Shown: in pieces, positions 42,418-51,961 of the stretch
Position numbering within the stretch: position 1 is the stretch's first letter
Layout: every line of letters starts with the position of its first letter
Assembly (NCBI GenBank): GCA_034180005.1
Contig: JAXFPC010000029.1
Location: forward strand, 145,290 to 209,289
Reading direction: 5' to 3'
From: JAXFPC01 sp034180005
GTDB taxonomy: Bacteria; Bacillota; Negativicutes; Acidaminococcales; Acidaminococcaceae
Length of the DNA: 64,000 nucleotides
Position numbers and translations under genes: made by a program
The notes under the pieces: generated by a model
The model's database searches: none
What the model was told of the DNA's origin: nothing
The model's input: only the letters and a program-made list of their open reading frames with translations

Positions 42418-43134
42418 CTATTCTCCCAAAGGGGTTCTCTCCGGTGTTCCCGCTTTACGCGGAAATTTTGGTGAAGTCAGGCCCGTTTTTCTGATAATTA
42501 TGATGGATCGGGCGTCATCAAGACCGGGCAGCTTCACCTCGCGACACTCTTCCAACTTGCCGCCCAGTACAGCGGCAGCTTTTTCGCCTGCTTCCGTTTC
42601 ATCTTTATACTTGCTGCCCTTAAGGGCGATAAATCTGCCCCCTTTTTTGACGAGCGGCAGACAGTATTCCGCCAAAACATTCAGCCTTGCCACGGCTCTT
42701 GCCGTCACTATATCATATTCTTCGCGATGCAGCTTATTCCTGCCGGCATCCTCAGCTCGCAGATGATCGCAGGAAATATTTTTCAAATGCAGTTTATCAA
42801 TAACTTTCTCCAAAAAATTAATTCTTTTACCTAAGGAATCAATCAATGTCACTTGCAGCGAAGGACAGTAAATCTTCAAAGGAATGCCCGGAAACCCGGC
42901 TCCCGTTCCCACATCCGCCAATTTCTTGTCAACAAAATCTCTGTCCCATGCCAGCAGACTGTCTATGAAATGTTTTATCGCCACTTCTCTTTCCCCGGTT
43001 ATAGCGGTAAGGTTCATCACTTTGTTGGTTTCAACCAGCATTTCATAGTACAGTTGGAATTTTTCCAACTGCTCTTCCGTAAAAGAAAGTCCCGCCTCAG
43101 ACCCCTGCCGCACTAAAATGTCTTTCAGACTCAT
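42418..43134 (-). CDS. rsmG: 16S rRNA (guanine527-N7)-methyltransferase RsmG
   Basis: 238 residues. KHFIDSLLAW, SAM motif LADVGTGAGFPGIPLKI, VTARAVARLNVLAEYCLP, and the C-terminal FPRKAGTPERTPL typical of RsmG. It methylates G527 of 16S rRNA. Its ATG overlaps the mnmG stop by 4 bp. Confidence 0.95.
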   Translation of the reverse strand: MSLKDILVRQGSEAGLSFTEEQLEKFQLYYEMLVETNKVMNLTAITGEREVAIKHFIDSLLAWDRDFVDKKLADVGTGAGFPGIPLKIYCPSLQVTLIDSLGKRINFLEKVIDKLHLKNISCDHLRAEDAGRNKLHREEYDIVTARAVARLNVLAEYCLPLVKKGGRFIALKGSKYKDETEAGEKAAAVLGGKLEECREVKLPGLDDARSIIIIRKTGLTSPKFPRKAGTPERTPLGE

Positions 43135-45014
43135 TTCTCCATACTCCTTCTTTTAGCTGTTTCAAGAGCGATCACCAGAACATTGATATCTGCCGGGGAA
43201 ACACCGCTGATCCGCGAAGCCTGTCCCAAAGAAGCCGGCCTTACCTTATCCAGCTTTTCCGCAGCTTCCGCGGACAGCTCTTTGATACCGAAATAGTCCG
43301 TTTCCGGGGGAATGGGTTTATTTTCCAGCCGCAAAGCTTTTTCCACTTCCTGCTTCTGCTTGGTAATATAACCTTCATACTTGGCAAAAATTTCCGCCTG
43401 CTCCGCAACAGCTTCCGGCAGCTTTTCCAATCCGAAAGCTTCACAAAGTTTCAGATAGCTGATTTCCTTTCTGCGCAGCAAATCCAGTATACTGATTCCC
43501 GACTTGACAGGCGTCGTACCCATTTGCCGCAACTTAATATTATTCTCTTCTGTAGGTGGAAGGAAGTTGCGCTTCAGCGCGGCAACCGTTCTTTCCAAAG
43601 CGCTTCTTTTTTCGACGAAATTTGTATATCGGCGATCATCCACCAGTCCTAACTCGCGGCCCTTTTCCGTTAAACGCAGATCCGCGTTATCCTGCCGCAA
43701 AAGCAGCCTGTACTCCGCCCTGGATGTCATCATACGGTACGGTTCTTCCGTACCCTTAGTTATCAAATCATCAATTAATACACCGATATAAGCCTCATCC
43801 CGCCGCAGCACGAAAGGCTCCTGTCCGCGGATCCTGCGCATAGCGTTAATCCCTGCCATGAGTCCCTGAGCCGCCGCTTCTTCGTAGCCGCTGGTACCGT
43901 TAGCCTGTCCGGCGCTGAACAAACCGCGAATATGCTTATGTTCCAGCGAAGGCTGCAGCTGCAAAGGATTCAGGCAATCATAGTCAATGGCATAGCCGGC
44001 GCGCATCATGCGGCAATTTTCCAGTCCGGGAATAGTCCTCATAAAAGCCAACTGTATTTGTGCCGGTAAAGACGAACTCATCCCCTGAACGTACATCTCA
44101 TTGGTATTTCTGCCTTCCGGTTCGATAAACAGTTGATGGCGCTCTTTTTCCGCGAAACGCACTACTTTCGCTTCTATGGAAGGACAATACCGCGGCCCCA
44201 CACCCTCGATCATACCGTTATACATTCCTGAAAGATGCAAATTATCGCGTATAATGCTGTGCGTTCTTTCATTCGTATACGTCAGCCAGCAGGGTACCTG
44301 TTCTCGCGTGGTCATCTCGCTCATAAAAGAAAAATTTCGCACGCAATCGTCGCCCTGCTGCACTTCCATTTTTTTATAGTCCAGACTGCGGGCATCCACT
44401 CTGGCAGGGGTACCGGTTTTGAAGCGCATCAGCTCCACGCCGTGCCGCTGCAGAGAAGCTGAGAGTTTCTCCGCACTGCGCAATCCGTTGGGTCCGGAGG
44501 AATAATTTACCCGTCCGTAAACTATTCTTCCTCTTAAATAGGTGCCGGTTGCTAAAATAACGCAGTGAGCTTCATAAACTTCTCCGGTTTCCGCTTCCAC
44601 GCCAACTATTTCTCCGTTGCTCAGCAGGATATTGTCGATCATAAGCTGCTGCAGCTCCAAATTAGGCTGGTTTTCAATGATATTTTTCATCAGATGATGA
44701 TAAACGGCTTTATCTTCCTGCCCTCTCAAGGCATGCACGGCATAACCTTTCCCCGTGTTGAGAAGCCGCATTTGAATACACGCTTCGTCGGCGGATAAAC
44801 CCATCTGCCCTCCCAAAGCATCTATTTCTCTCACAAGATGACCCTTGGCAGGTCCGCCTATGGACGGATTGCAGGGCATCAGCGCTATATTGTCCAGGGA
44901 CAGCGTAGCCAGCAAGGTTTTCCCTCCGAGCCTGGCAGCAGCCAGAGCCGCTTCAACGCCTGCATGACCCGCGCCTATGACTATAACGTCAAATTTATTA
45001 CTTTTGTATAACAT
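43131..45014 (-). CDS. mnmG: tRNA uridine 5-carboxymethylaminomethyl modification enzyme MnmG
   Basis: 627 residues. FAD-binding GAGHAGVEAALAAARLG (about 13-29), MPCNPSIGGPAKGHLVREIDALGG (part: NPSIGGPAKGH), ATGTYLRG, and the C-terminal SLGQASRISGVSPADI. With MnmE it forms the enzyme that modifies wobble U34 in several tRNAs. It starts 9 bp after mnmE. Confidence 0.97.
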   Translation of the reverse strand: MLYKSNKFDVIVIGAGHAGVEAALAAARLGGKTLLATLSLDNIALMPCNPSIGGPAKGHLVREIDALGGQMGLSADEACIQMRLLNTGKGYAVHALRGQEDKAVYHHLMKNIIENQPNLELQQLMIDNILLSNGEIVGVEAETGEVYEAHCVILATGTYLRGRIVYGRVNYSSGPNGLRSAEKLSASLQRHGVELMRFKTGTPARVDARSLDYKKMEVQQGDDCVRNFSFMSEMTTREQVPCWLTYTNERTHSIIRDNLHLSGMYNGMIEGVGPRYCPSIEAKVVRFAEKERHQLFIEPEGRNTNEMYVQGMSSSLPAQIQLAFMRTIPGLENCRMMRAGYAIDYDCLNPLQLQPSLEHKHIRGLFSAGQANGTSGYEEAAAQGLMAGINAMRRIRGQEPFVLRRDEAYIGVLIDDLITKGTEEPYRMMTSRAEYRLLLRQDNADLRLTEKGRELGLVDDRRYTNFVEKRSALERTVAALKRNFLPPTEENNIKLRQMGTTPVKSGISILDLLRRKEISYLKLCEAFGLEKLPEAVAEQAEIFAKYEGYITKQKQEVEKALRLENKPIPPETDYFGIKELSAEAAEKLDKVRPASLGQASRISGVSPADINVLVIALETAKRRSMEK

Positions 45015-45023
45015 AATCTCATC

Positions 45024-46424
45024 CTATTTACCGATACAGAAACGGGAAAATATTTCGTTGATAATATCTTCACTCACTGTATCACCGGTTATTTCTCCCA
45101 AAAGGCCGAGCGCGTTCCGCACATCTATGATGACGCAATCATAAGGCAAAGCGGACGAAGCGGCCTCGGATGCAGCTTCCAGAGAGCGCAAGGCTTCACG
45201 CAGCAAATTTTCATGACGCGCGTTTTGCACATATATGCCCTCGCCTACATGGGAAGTTTCTTTATACACGTAATTTTGCAGCCACGCTTTCAGTTCATCC
45301 AGACCTGCCGAAGATTTGGCGGAAACTTTAAGCATCGGCTTCGATCCTAATTGCTCACGCAGAACCTGAATGTCGGCTTTGGTTCCAAGGTCGCTTTTAT
45401 TTACTATAATAACACATTCTCTGTCTTTTATTATATCAAAAATGCGCAAATCTTCTTCGGTCAGCTCATCGCTGCCGTCCAACACGCAAAGTATCAGTTC
45501 CGCTTCTTCCAAAGCTTTTCTGCTTTTCGCCACACCTATTTTTTCGATGTGATCATCCGTATCCCTGATGCCCGCCGTATCAGTCAAAACAAGAGGTATC
45601 CCCCCTAAACTGATCTGTTCTTCAATGATATCTCTCGTAGTGCCGGCATACTTGGAAACTATCGCTCTTTCCTCACTAAGCAAAGCATTGAGCAAACTGG
45701 ATTTGCCTACGTTGGGACGTCCCACGATGGCAGTACGAAGTCCTTCCCGCAGGATTTTTCCCGTATGGACATTTTGCAGCAGCAGCTCTATGCCGCGCCT
45801 GCTTGCTGCCAGACATTTTTCCACACTGCTGTAAGTTACGTCTTCTATATCTTCCTCAGGATAATCTATGACAGCCTCTAAAAGGACTACTATATCCAGC
45901 AGTTCCTTTCTCAAAGAGCCGATTTTCTTTGCCAAACTTCCTTGCTGCTGAAGTACTGCCAATTTCAAACCGGCTTCGCTGCGGGAACGGATAATGTCCA
46001 TAACAGCTTCGGCCTGGGAAAGATCTATTCTGCCGTTCAGAAAAGCTCTTTTGGTAAACTCTCCCGATTCTGCCGGCCTTGCTCCGTAATAATAGCTCAA
46101 ACTGAGAATTTTTTGCAAAGCGTAAACGCTTCCGTGGCACTGAATTTCAACGACATCTTCCGCTGTATATGAACGTGGCGCAGCCATATATACGGCCAGC
46201 ACTTCGTCAACTATGCTACCGTCTAAATCATGTATATATCCGTAAACCAGCATATGACTGTCGTGAGCCGACAACTTTTTACCTGAAGCCGCCCGAAAAA
46301 GCTTATTGCCTATTTCCAGAGCTTCGGCGCCGCTGATTCTTATAATGCCTACTGCTCCCTCTCCCAATGCAGTTATAACCGCACTTACGGTATCTTCGGC
46401 AATCTGTACTTCTGTTTGCTTCAT
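45024..46424 (-). CDS. mnmE: tRNA modification GTPase MnmE
   Basis: 466 residues. N-terminal folate-binding domain (AVGIIRISG, SYTAEDVVEIQCHGS), helical domain, GTPase with G1 GRPNVGKSSLLNALL, G2 GTTRDIIEE, G3 DTAGIRDTDD, G4 NKSDL, and the C-terminal FCIGK whose cysteine is conserved. Acts with MnmG. It follows jag, separated by a terminator-like hairpin. Confidence 0.97.
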   Translation of the reverse strand: MKQTEVQIAEDTVSAVITALGEGAVGIIRISGAEALEIGNKLFRAASGKKLSAHDSHMLVYGYIHDLDGSIVDEVLAVYMAAPRSYTAEDVVEIQCHGSVYALQKILSLSYYYGARPAESGEFTKRAFLNGRIDLSQAEAVMDIIRSRSEAGLKLAVLQQQGSLAKKIGSLRKELLDIVVLLEAVIDYPEEDIEDVTYSSVEKCLAASRRGIELLLQNVHTGKILREGLRTAIVGRPNVGKSSLLNALLSEERAIVSKYAGTTRDIIEEQISLGGIPLVLTDTAGIRDTDDHIEKIGVAKSRKALEEAELILCVLDGSDELTEEDLRIFDIIKDRECVIIVNKSDLGTKADIQVLREQLGSKPMLKVSAKSSAGLDELKAWLQNYVYKETSHVGEGIYVQNARHENLLREALRSLEAASEAASSALPYDCVIIDVRNALGLLGEITGDTVSEDIINEIFSRFCIGK

Positions 46425-46451
46425 AGACTTTTCCTTCCCGAATGTATCTCA

Positions 46452-46486
46452 AAAAAACTAAACCCAGTAAAAAATACCGGGTTTAG
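46452..46486 (-). terminator. terminator or attenuator between jag and mnmE
   Basis: An 8-bp stem CTAAACCC/GGGTTTAG with a 13-base loop; seven T follow on the minus strand. It should reduce read-through from the rpmH-jag unit into mnmE. Confidence 0.75.
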
Positions 46487-46492
46487 CGCGTT

Positions 46493-47404
46493 TTATTTTT
46501 TCAGTTCAATGACTACGCAGCGAGAAGGTTCTTCACCCTCACTGGAGGTAACAACTTTTCGATCATTTTGCAACGCCATATGAATAATCTTTCTCTCATG
46601 AGGGTTCATAGGCTCCAATTCCACACGCTCACCCGTTCTTTTTACCTTATCGGCCAATCTGTGAGCAAGTCTTGTCAAAGTTTCCACTCGACGATCCCTG
46701 TAGTCTTCCACATCTATAATCACGCGAACGCGCTCATCGCTGTTTTTATTGGCTACAAGATTGGTAAGATATTGGAGAGAGTCGAGCGTCTGACCATGTT
46801 TTCCTATCAAAATACCCATATCTTTGCCGTGCAGTTTGAAAACAACACTGCCATCATTTTTGTTGATAAATTTTTCCATGACAACTTCCAACTTCATGGC
46901 TCCAAAAATCTTCTGCAGGAATTCTTTGGAAGCGTTGATAGCAGGCTCGCTGACGGTATACTTACGCTGTCCGCCGGCGAAGTCACGCTCTTTGCCGTTT
47001 TCTTCATCTCTGACGGACTGCAATTTACCTATAGCGGAATCTAAAGCGGCTTCTTTAAATTCCTTGGCTTTATCTGCCGCATCGTCAACAATCTCGGCAA
47101 GATCTCTCTTCGCCTCTTCAAATTTATCTTCCACTTCGGACGCAGCTGCGTGAGCCACATCTTTGATGGCGCTGAATGCCCTGTCCGCAGCTTCTTCCAA
47201 CTCACTCTTATCGTTGGACTGATTTGCTGCGCAGGATTTTAAACAAACTCTTACTTTAGCATCTTTTTTTCCGAAACCTAAAAAACCTTTTTTAGGTTCG
47301 TCGATAATCTCAACTACAGCTTCTTCTCTGCTTATTTTCAACTCTTTTAAGGCTTCAGCTACAGCTTCGTCAACACTTTTTCCTGTTTTTTCAATAAAAG
47401 TCAT
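46493..47404 (-). CDS. jag: Jag/KhpB RNA-binding protein
   Basis: 303 residues. N-terminal Jag_N domain (KTGKSVDEAVAEALKEL, KKGFLGFGKKDAKV), a long Ala/Glu/Lys-rich linker (about 60-150, likely helical), a KH domain with GILIGKHGQTLDSLQYL, and an R3H domain (RRVETLTRLAHRLADKV, NPHERKIIHMAL). It binds RNA and is linked to cell-wall synthesis control in Firmicutes. Encoded 20 bp after yidC as usual. The linker is longer than in Bacillus Jag (208 residues). Confidence 0.94.
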   Translation of the reverse strand: MTFIEKTGKSVDEAVAEALKELKISREEAVVEIIDEPKKGFLGFGKKDAKVRVCLKSCAANQSNDKSELEEAADRAFSAIKDVAHAAASEVEDKFEEAKRDLAEIVDDAADKAKEFKEAALDSAIGKLQSVRDEENGKERDFAGGQRKYTVSEPAINASKEFLQKIFGAMKLEVVMEKFINKNDGSVVFKLHGKDMGILIGKHGQTLDSLQYLTNLVANKNSDERVRVIIDVEDYRDRRVETLTRLAHRLADKVKRTGERVELEPMNPHERKIIHMALQNDRKVVTSSEGEEPSRCVVIELKK

Positions 47405-47424
47405 TTTCGTAACTCCTCACAACT

Positions 47425-48090
47425 TCACTTGTCAGATTCCTTGTTCAAAATAGCCTGCTGCGCTATCTGCATAAGGTTCATAACCACCCAATAAAGTACC
47501 AGCCCTGTGGGAAACGTAAAGCTCAAATAACCCATAAAAAGAGGCATAAAATTTAACATTATCTTATTTTGAGGAGAACTTGTATCCGGCATGGTCTGCT
47601 TAGACTGAACGTAAGTGGTTATTACGGAGAGTATAGGAAGAACAAAATAAATGAGCGCTCCCTGCAAACCGGCAGCACTGTACATCTCCATAGCCGACTT
47701 GGTAATATCAACACCCAAAAACAACGTCGGACCTACATATTTGAAATCTCTGATTCCATAATAAATACCTATGAAAATAGGCATCTGTACCAACAAAGGA
47801 AGGCATCCGGCCACAGGATTGACGTCCTCAGTCTTGTAAAGATCCGCCAGCCTTTTATTCATTTCCATTTTGTCATGCTTATACTGCTCCTGAATGGCCT
47901 TCATCTTAGGTTGCAGCTTCATCATAGCCTTAGTGGACTGAATCTGTTTTTTTGTCAACGGGTATAACAAAAGTTTAACAATAATGGTCAATAAAATAAT
48001 AGCCAGACCGTAATTGGCAATGCCGAGAGAAGCCGTAAAATTATATAAGATAGTAATTACCTGCTGGACTAAATTACTCAAAAAATCCAA
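47425..48090 (-). CDS. yidC: membrane protein insertase YidC
   Basis: 221 residues, short Gram-positive type without the periplasmic domain. Five membrane segments; the conserved cytoplasmic loop runs KKQIQSTKAMMKLQPKMKAIQ, then GCLPLLVQMPIFIGIYYGIR. No lipoprotein cysteine precedes the first helix, unlike Bacillus SpoIIIJ. The groove arginine is replaced by lysine (IVKLLLYPL). It inserts inner-membrane proteins alone or with Sec. Confidence 0.94.
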   Translation of the reverse strand: MDFLSNLVQQVITILYNFTASLGIANYGLAIILLTIIVKLLLYPLTKKQIQSTKAMMKLQPKMKAIQEQYKHDKMEMNKRLADLYKTEDVNPVAGCLPLLVQMPIFIGIYYGIRDFKYVGPTLFLGVDITKSAMEMYSAAGLQGALIYFVLPILSVITTYVQSKQTMPDTSSPQNKIMLNFMPLFMGYLSFTFPTGLVLYWVVMNLMQIAQQAILNKESDK

Positions 48091-48137
48091 AATACCACTC
48101 CTTAAAATAAAGCGTTCTTAAATAACTCAAAACCAAA

Positions 48138-48347
48138 CTATTCTACCGGATCGTAACCGCCCGGATTAAAGGGATGGCATCTGGAAATCCTTTTTACAGC
48201 CAACCAACCGCCATGTAAAGCTCCCTTTTTCTGAATAGCTTCTATCGCATACGCGGAACATGTCGGATAAAACCTGCATTGTCTCGGGAACAAAGGCGAA
48301 ATGGCAACTTGATAAATTTTTATAAAAAAAATCAGAATTTTTCCCAC
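48138..48347 (-). CDS. yidD: membrane protein insertion efficiency factor YidD
   Basis: 69 residues. The family core CRFYPTCSAYAIEAI, KRISRCHPFNPGG and DPV is complete, with the three conserved cysteines. N-terminal amphipathic or membrane-associated helix. It assists YidC-mediated insertion. Located between rnpA and yidC, as in most bacteria. Confidence 0.95.
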   Translation of the reverse strand: MGKILIFFIKIYQVAISPLFPRQCRFYPTCSAYAIEAIQKKGALHGGWLAVKRISRCHPFNPGGYDPVE

Positions 48348-48360
48348 TGACTGCTCTTAC

Positions 48361-48720
48361 CTATTCCTGCAACAAAGATGCTCTTTTCAGCAATTTCAAA
48401 AATACACGTTCAAAAGTTCTGTAATCAGCTTTAGCGAGCTTTTTCCTGGCAACCCACACTATGTAAAAACCTTTTTTCATTTCTTCTCTGTGAAGTCTGA
48501 AAACTTCGCGCATCATTCGTTTGATCCGATTACGCACAACGGCGCAGCCTATTTTTTTCCCCACAGCAAAACCGAGTTTTAATTCATCGCTTTCCAAAGC
48601 CAGTATATTCAGAAGCGACATGTTATCGACTACCGTCCTGCCGCAGGAATAAACCTTTTGAAACTCGGTCTTTGATTTTAAACGATTTACTTTTCTTAAA
48701 GTATACTTTTTTTTACGCAT
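48361..48720 (-). CDS. rnpA: ribonuclease P protein component RnpA
   Basis: 119 residues. The basic signature RNRIKRMMREVFR and the hydrophobic F-x-x-V-Y start (EFQKVYSCG) are present. It binds the RNase P RNA and helps 5' tRNA processing. The ATG used here has only a weak ribosome site; an internal start at MR...VNR is not available, so the assignment stands. Confidence 0.95.
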   Translation of the reverse strand: MRKKKYTLRKVNRLKSKTEFQKVYSCGRTVVDNMSLLNILALESDELKLGFAVGKKIGCAVVRNRIKRMMREVFRLHREEMKKGFYIVWVARKKLAKADYRTFERVFLKLLKRASLLQE

Positions 48721-48743
48721 GGATCATTCGCCTATCCGCATTG

Positions 48744-48774
48744 AAAAAATAGGCCACTTTCGCGGCCTATTTTA
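48744..48774 (-). terminator. partial terminator between rpmH and rnpA
   Basis: A 10-bp stem AAAATAGGCC/GGCCTATTTT with an 8-base loop and a T run on the minus strand. It would lower rnpA expression relative to rpmH. Confidence 0.8.
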
Positions 48775-48779
48775 TAATC

Positions 48780-48914
48780 TTATGCAGATAATTTCTTTCT
48801 GCCTCTTGCACGTCTTCTTTTGAGAACTTGACGACCGCCTAAAGTTTTCATTCTTTCTCTAAAACCATGAGTTCTCTTTCTCTTCAGATTGTTAGGTTGA
48901 AAAGTACGCTTCAT
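48780..48914 (-). CDS. rpmH: 50S ribosomal protein L34
   Basis: 44 residues, read from the minus strand: starts MKRTFQPNNLKRKRTHGF, then RMKTLGGRQVLKRRR and ends KKLSA. This is the complete and highly conserved L34. GGAGGG precedes the ATG. It heads the rpmH-rnpA-yidD-yidC-jag unit. Confidence 0.98.
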   Translation of the reverse strand: MKRTFQPNNLKRKRTHGFRERMKTLGGRQVLKRRRARGRKKLSA

Positions 48915-49037
48915 TAAGTATTCCCTCCTTACACAACGAAATTTTATCAAATTCTATGTGAATGAATATTGATAGCATCATCATTCGGCGACGTTCCTTT
49001 TTAAGCCTCTTCGCCAAAATAAAAGTATTACTGAAAT

Positions 49038-49066
49038 ATTATATTGGAAAAAAACTTCTACGTCAA
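49038..49066 (-). promoter_or_regulatory. promoter of rpmH
   Basis: On the minus strand TTGACG (49066-49061), 17 bp, TATAAT (49043-49038). Nearly consensus; leader of about 115 bases. Confidence 0.8.
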
Positions 49067-49121
49067 GTGAAAAAAGACTCTTTCTCCCTGTATAACTTTT
49101 TTCCCTCATACATTTGCTTAG

Positions 49122-49130
49122 TTATCCACA
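49122..49130 (+). promoter_or_regulatory. DnaA box upstream of dnaA
   Basis: TTATCCACA, the perfect DnaA box. A TATAAT follows at 49146-49151, so the box covers the -35 region of a probable dnaA promoter and suggests autoregulation. Confidence 0.85.
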
Positions 49131-49210
49131 GTCTGATAAAATATATATAATTCATTTTTATCACAACAGCCAAAATGACAGTGCAAATATTAACGAAAGG
49201 ATTTTCTCAA

Positions 49211-50584
49211 ATGTCTCAAGACTTTCAAGCAATATGGCTTAAATGTACGGAAAAAATCCGCCAATCTATAAATCAAAATGCCTTTAATTCTTGGATTAAA
49301 CCTCTTGTTCCCGTCAGTTTTTCCGGTTCTGTCTTTACTGTTGAAGTCAAAACTGATTTTTTTAAATCTTATTTTGAACAGAACTACGCTTCCACTTTAG
49401 AAGGCGTTCTTTCAGAAGTAACCGGTACAAGAGTAATTTTACATGTACAAACTTCATCCGACGCTGATGCTCCATCTGAAGAAACTGCTGCTGAATACAA
49501 GGAAAAAACTCAGCAAACAGTGCTTTTCGGAGATAATAACAATGCTTTTAAAGATACCGAGGTGACAAATCTTAATCCCAAATACGATTTTGAAAATTTT
49601 GTCATAGGAAATTCCAACAGATATCCTCATGCGGCGGCGCTGGCAGTAGCAAATAATCCCGGCTTTGCTTATAATCCCCTTTTTCTCTACGGAGCAACTG
49701 GCTTGGGAAAAACTCATCTCATGCAGGCGATCGGCAACAGAATCAAGCAAAATAATCCCTCCATGCGAGTACTTTACACAACTTCCGAAATTTTTACCAA
49801 TGAGATAGTCACATCAATCCGCACTAACAGCACTGAAGCTTTCAGAAAAAAATACAGGAACATAGATTGTCTTATTATCGACGATATTCAATTTCTGAAA
49901 GGCAAAGACGCTACTCAGGAAGAATTTTTTCACACTTTCAATACTTTAAAAAATGCCAATAAACAAATTATTATTTCCAGCGACCGTTCTCCTCGAGAAT
50001 TAGAAATTCTGGAAGATCGTCTGCGTTCAAGGTTCGATCAGGGACTGACTGCGGATATCCAACCACCTGACCTGGAAACACGTATGGCCATCATAAGAAA
50101 AATGGCCTCATCGGATAATATCGAAATGCCAAATGAAGTGGTAACGCTCTTGGCAACCAATATTTCCACAAATATCAGAGAGATAGAGGGAGCCTATAAC
50201 AGAATGGTCGCTTATACCTCTCTGATGAACATGCCCATAGATACGGAAACAGCCAAAAAAGTTCTGGGAGATATAGGTAAAACCGTTCATGTAAAACAAA
50301 TAACCTTTTCCAATATCACAGGAATTGTCGCAGCGCGCTACAATGTCAAAGAGGAAGACCTTTTTACCAAAAAACGCCCCCAAAATATTGCCTTTCCCAG
50401 ACAGATCGCTATGTATCTGTGCAGAACTTTAGCCGACCTTTCCTATCCAAGAATAGGCGAACTTTTCGGAGGACGCGATCATACTACGGTGATTCATGCT
50501 TACGAAAAGATTAGCAGTGAAATAAAAAGAAATAAAAGTCTCAAAGATGATATTAACAGCATCATAGAAGAATTGAAACAATGA
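49211..50584 (+). CDS. dnaA: chromosomal replication initiator protein DnaA
   Basis: 457 residues from ATG 49211 (GAAAGGA upstream, 9 bases away); a longer frame from 49175 is discarded because DnaA proteins start near MSQDFQ. Domain I about 1-80, short variable linker, AAA+ domain with Walker A GATGLGKTH and Walker B LIIDDIQFL, sensor motifs, and domain IV with the DnaA-box-binding GGRDHTTVIHAYEKI. It melts oriC and loads the helicase. Confidence 0.98.
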   Translation: MSQDFQAIWLKCTEKIRQSINQNAFNSWIKPLVPVSFSGSVFTVEVKTDFFKSYFEQNYASTLEGVLSEVTGTRVILHVQTSSDADAPSEETAAEYKEKTQQTVLFGDNNNAFKDTEVTNLNPKYDFENFVIGNSNRYPHAAALAVANNPGFAYNPLFLYGATGLGKTHLMQAIGNRIKQNNPSMRVLYTTSEIFTNEIVTSIRTNSTEAFRKKYRNIDCLIIDDIQFLKGKDATQEEFFHTFNTLKNANKQIIISSDRSPRELEILEDRLRSRFDQGLTADIQPPDLETRMAIIRKMASSDNIEMPNEVVTLLATNISTNIREIEGAYNRMVAYTSLMNMPIDTETAKKVLGDIGKTVHVKQITFSNITGIVAARYNVKEEDLFTKKRPQNIAFPRQIAMYLCRTLADLSYPRIGELFGGRDHTTVIHAYEKISSEIKRNKSLKDDINSIIEELKQ

Positions 50585-50816
50585 AAGTTATCCACTAAAA
50601 CTGTGGATATATTCGGTTTTTTCTGTGGAAAACTTCCAAAAAAATTTTTATCCAGTTTTCCATGTTGAAATTGTGTATAAAATTTTTCTGTTATCTACAA
50701 TGTTGTCTACAGAAAAAAATCGCTTCCATTCTGGTCTCATCTTACTTATCAACATTATCAACATAGCCTATTACTACTTCGACTAAATCTTTAAATAAAA
50801 CAGTATTGATTAAAAA
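50585..50816. other. oriC: oriC: DnaA-box cluster between dnaA and dnaN
   Basis: About nine DnaA boxes or near-boxes in 180 bp: TTATCCACT 50588, reverse ATATCCACA 50602-50610, reverse TTTTCCACA 50624-50632, TTATCCAGT 50648, reverse TTATACACA 50672-50680, TTATCTACA 50691, TTGTCTACA 50703, and TTATCAACA twice in tandem at 50746 and 50755. Strongly AT-rich. Together with the box before dnaA it forms a typical Firmicute split origin. Confidence 0.85.
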
Positions 50817-50834
50817 ATGGAGGACTGTGCAAAA

Positions 50835-51944
50835 ATGATCATCATCAGTGAAACAAACAACTTAAACAAAGCTATTCAAACAGTTCAAAGAGCTATTATT
50901 TCCAAACCCAGCACACCGATCTTTTCGGGAATCCATATCATAGCGCAGGACAATCATATCACATTACAGGCTATGGATTTAAATATGGCAATGTCCTGCA
51001 CTGTAGAAGCGGAAGTTCTGGAAGAAGGAGAAGCTGTTATTTCAGCTAAACATTTTTCGGAATTGGTGCGGAAACTTTCTTCCGAAAAAATTAAGATTTC
51101 CAAAAACAAAGATAATAAGAACATCACAGTGGAATCCGGTAAATCGGAATTTAAACTTTTACTGATGAATGAAGATGATTATCCTAAATTTCCTGAATTT
51201 GACGCCGACAAATTCATAGAATTGGAAGACGAAAAAATTAAGGAACTTATAAGAAAGACCATCTTTGCATGTTCTTCCGATGAATCGAGACCGTTATTTA
51301 CAGGTATTTTATTGGAAGTAGGCGAAGGAAAGATAACTTTTGTAGGAACAAATACGCACCGTTTAGCTATCAAATCCGTTGCTGCTGAGGGAGCGGAACC
51401 TATGAGTATTATTATTCCGTCGAAAGTTTTGGCGGAAATCTACCGCAATCTCGCTGGAGATGTTCCTCAAAGCGTAAAAATTTCTCTCCTGAGCAATCAG
51501 ATAATGGTAAATATAGACAATGTGATCATTGTTTCGCGTCTGATAGAAGGTAAATTCCCCGATTACAGAAAAGTAATCCCGCCTAAATTCGCTGTCAAAA
51601 CAGCGGTCAACATCAAAGAATTGGCGGCTGCTGTAGAAAGAGTATCCTTATTTTCTACGGATGCAAATTACAGTATTGTCAAAATGAATGTCAAAAACGG
51701 CGAAATTAATTTGACTTCCAGCAGTCCTGAAGTGGGCATGGGATTGGAGGTAATTCCCTGTAATACGGAAGGCGAAGAATTGAATGTTGCCTTAAATTCC
51801 AAGTATGTGTTGGACATACTTAAAAATTTGGAATCGGAAAATGTTACCTTATACATGAATACATCTCTCAGCCCGGTTTGTGTAAAAGCTGATAATGAGG
51901 ATGACTATACTTATATCGTAACTCCTGTAAGAGTAGTATTTTAA
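50835..51944 (+). CDS. dnaN: DNA polymerase III beta subunit (sliding clamp)
   Basis: 369 residues from ATG 50835, downstream of GGAGGA; an ATG at 50817 overlaps that site. Three clamp domains. Recognisable segments: IIISETNNLNKAIQTVQRAI, SSDESRPLFTGILLE, FVGTNTHRLAI, EGKFPDYRKVIP, and a C-terminal YTYIVTPVRV. It tethers the polymerase to DNA. Confidence 0.97.
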   Translation: MIIISETNNLNKAIQTVQRAIISKPSTPIFSGIHIIAQDNHITLQAMDLNMAMSCTVEAEVLEEGEAVISAKHFSELVRKLSSEKIKISKNKDNKNITVESGKSEFKLLLMNEDDYPKFPEFDADKFIELEDEKIKELIRKTIFACSSDESRPLFTGILLEVGEGKITFVGTNTHRLAIKSVAAEGAEPMSIIIPSKVLAEIYRNLAGDVPQSVKISLLSNQIMVNIDNVIIVSRLIEGKFPDYRKVIPPKFAVKTAVNIKELAAAVERVSLFSTDANYSIVKMNVKNGEINLTSSSPEVGMGLEVIPCNTEGEELNVALNSKYVLDILKNLESENVTLYMNTSLSPVCVKADNEDDYTYIVTPVRVVF

Positions 51945-51961
51945 AGCGAAGGCGGATGAAA

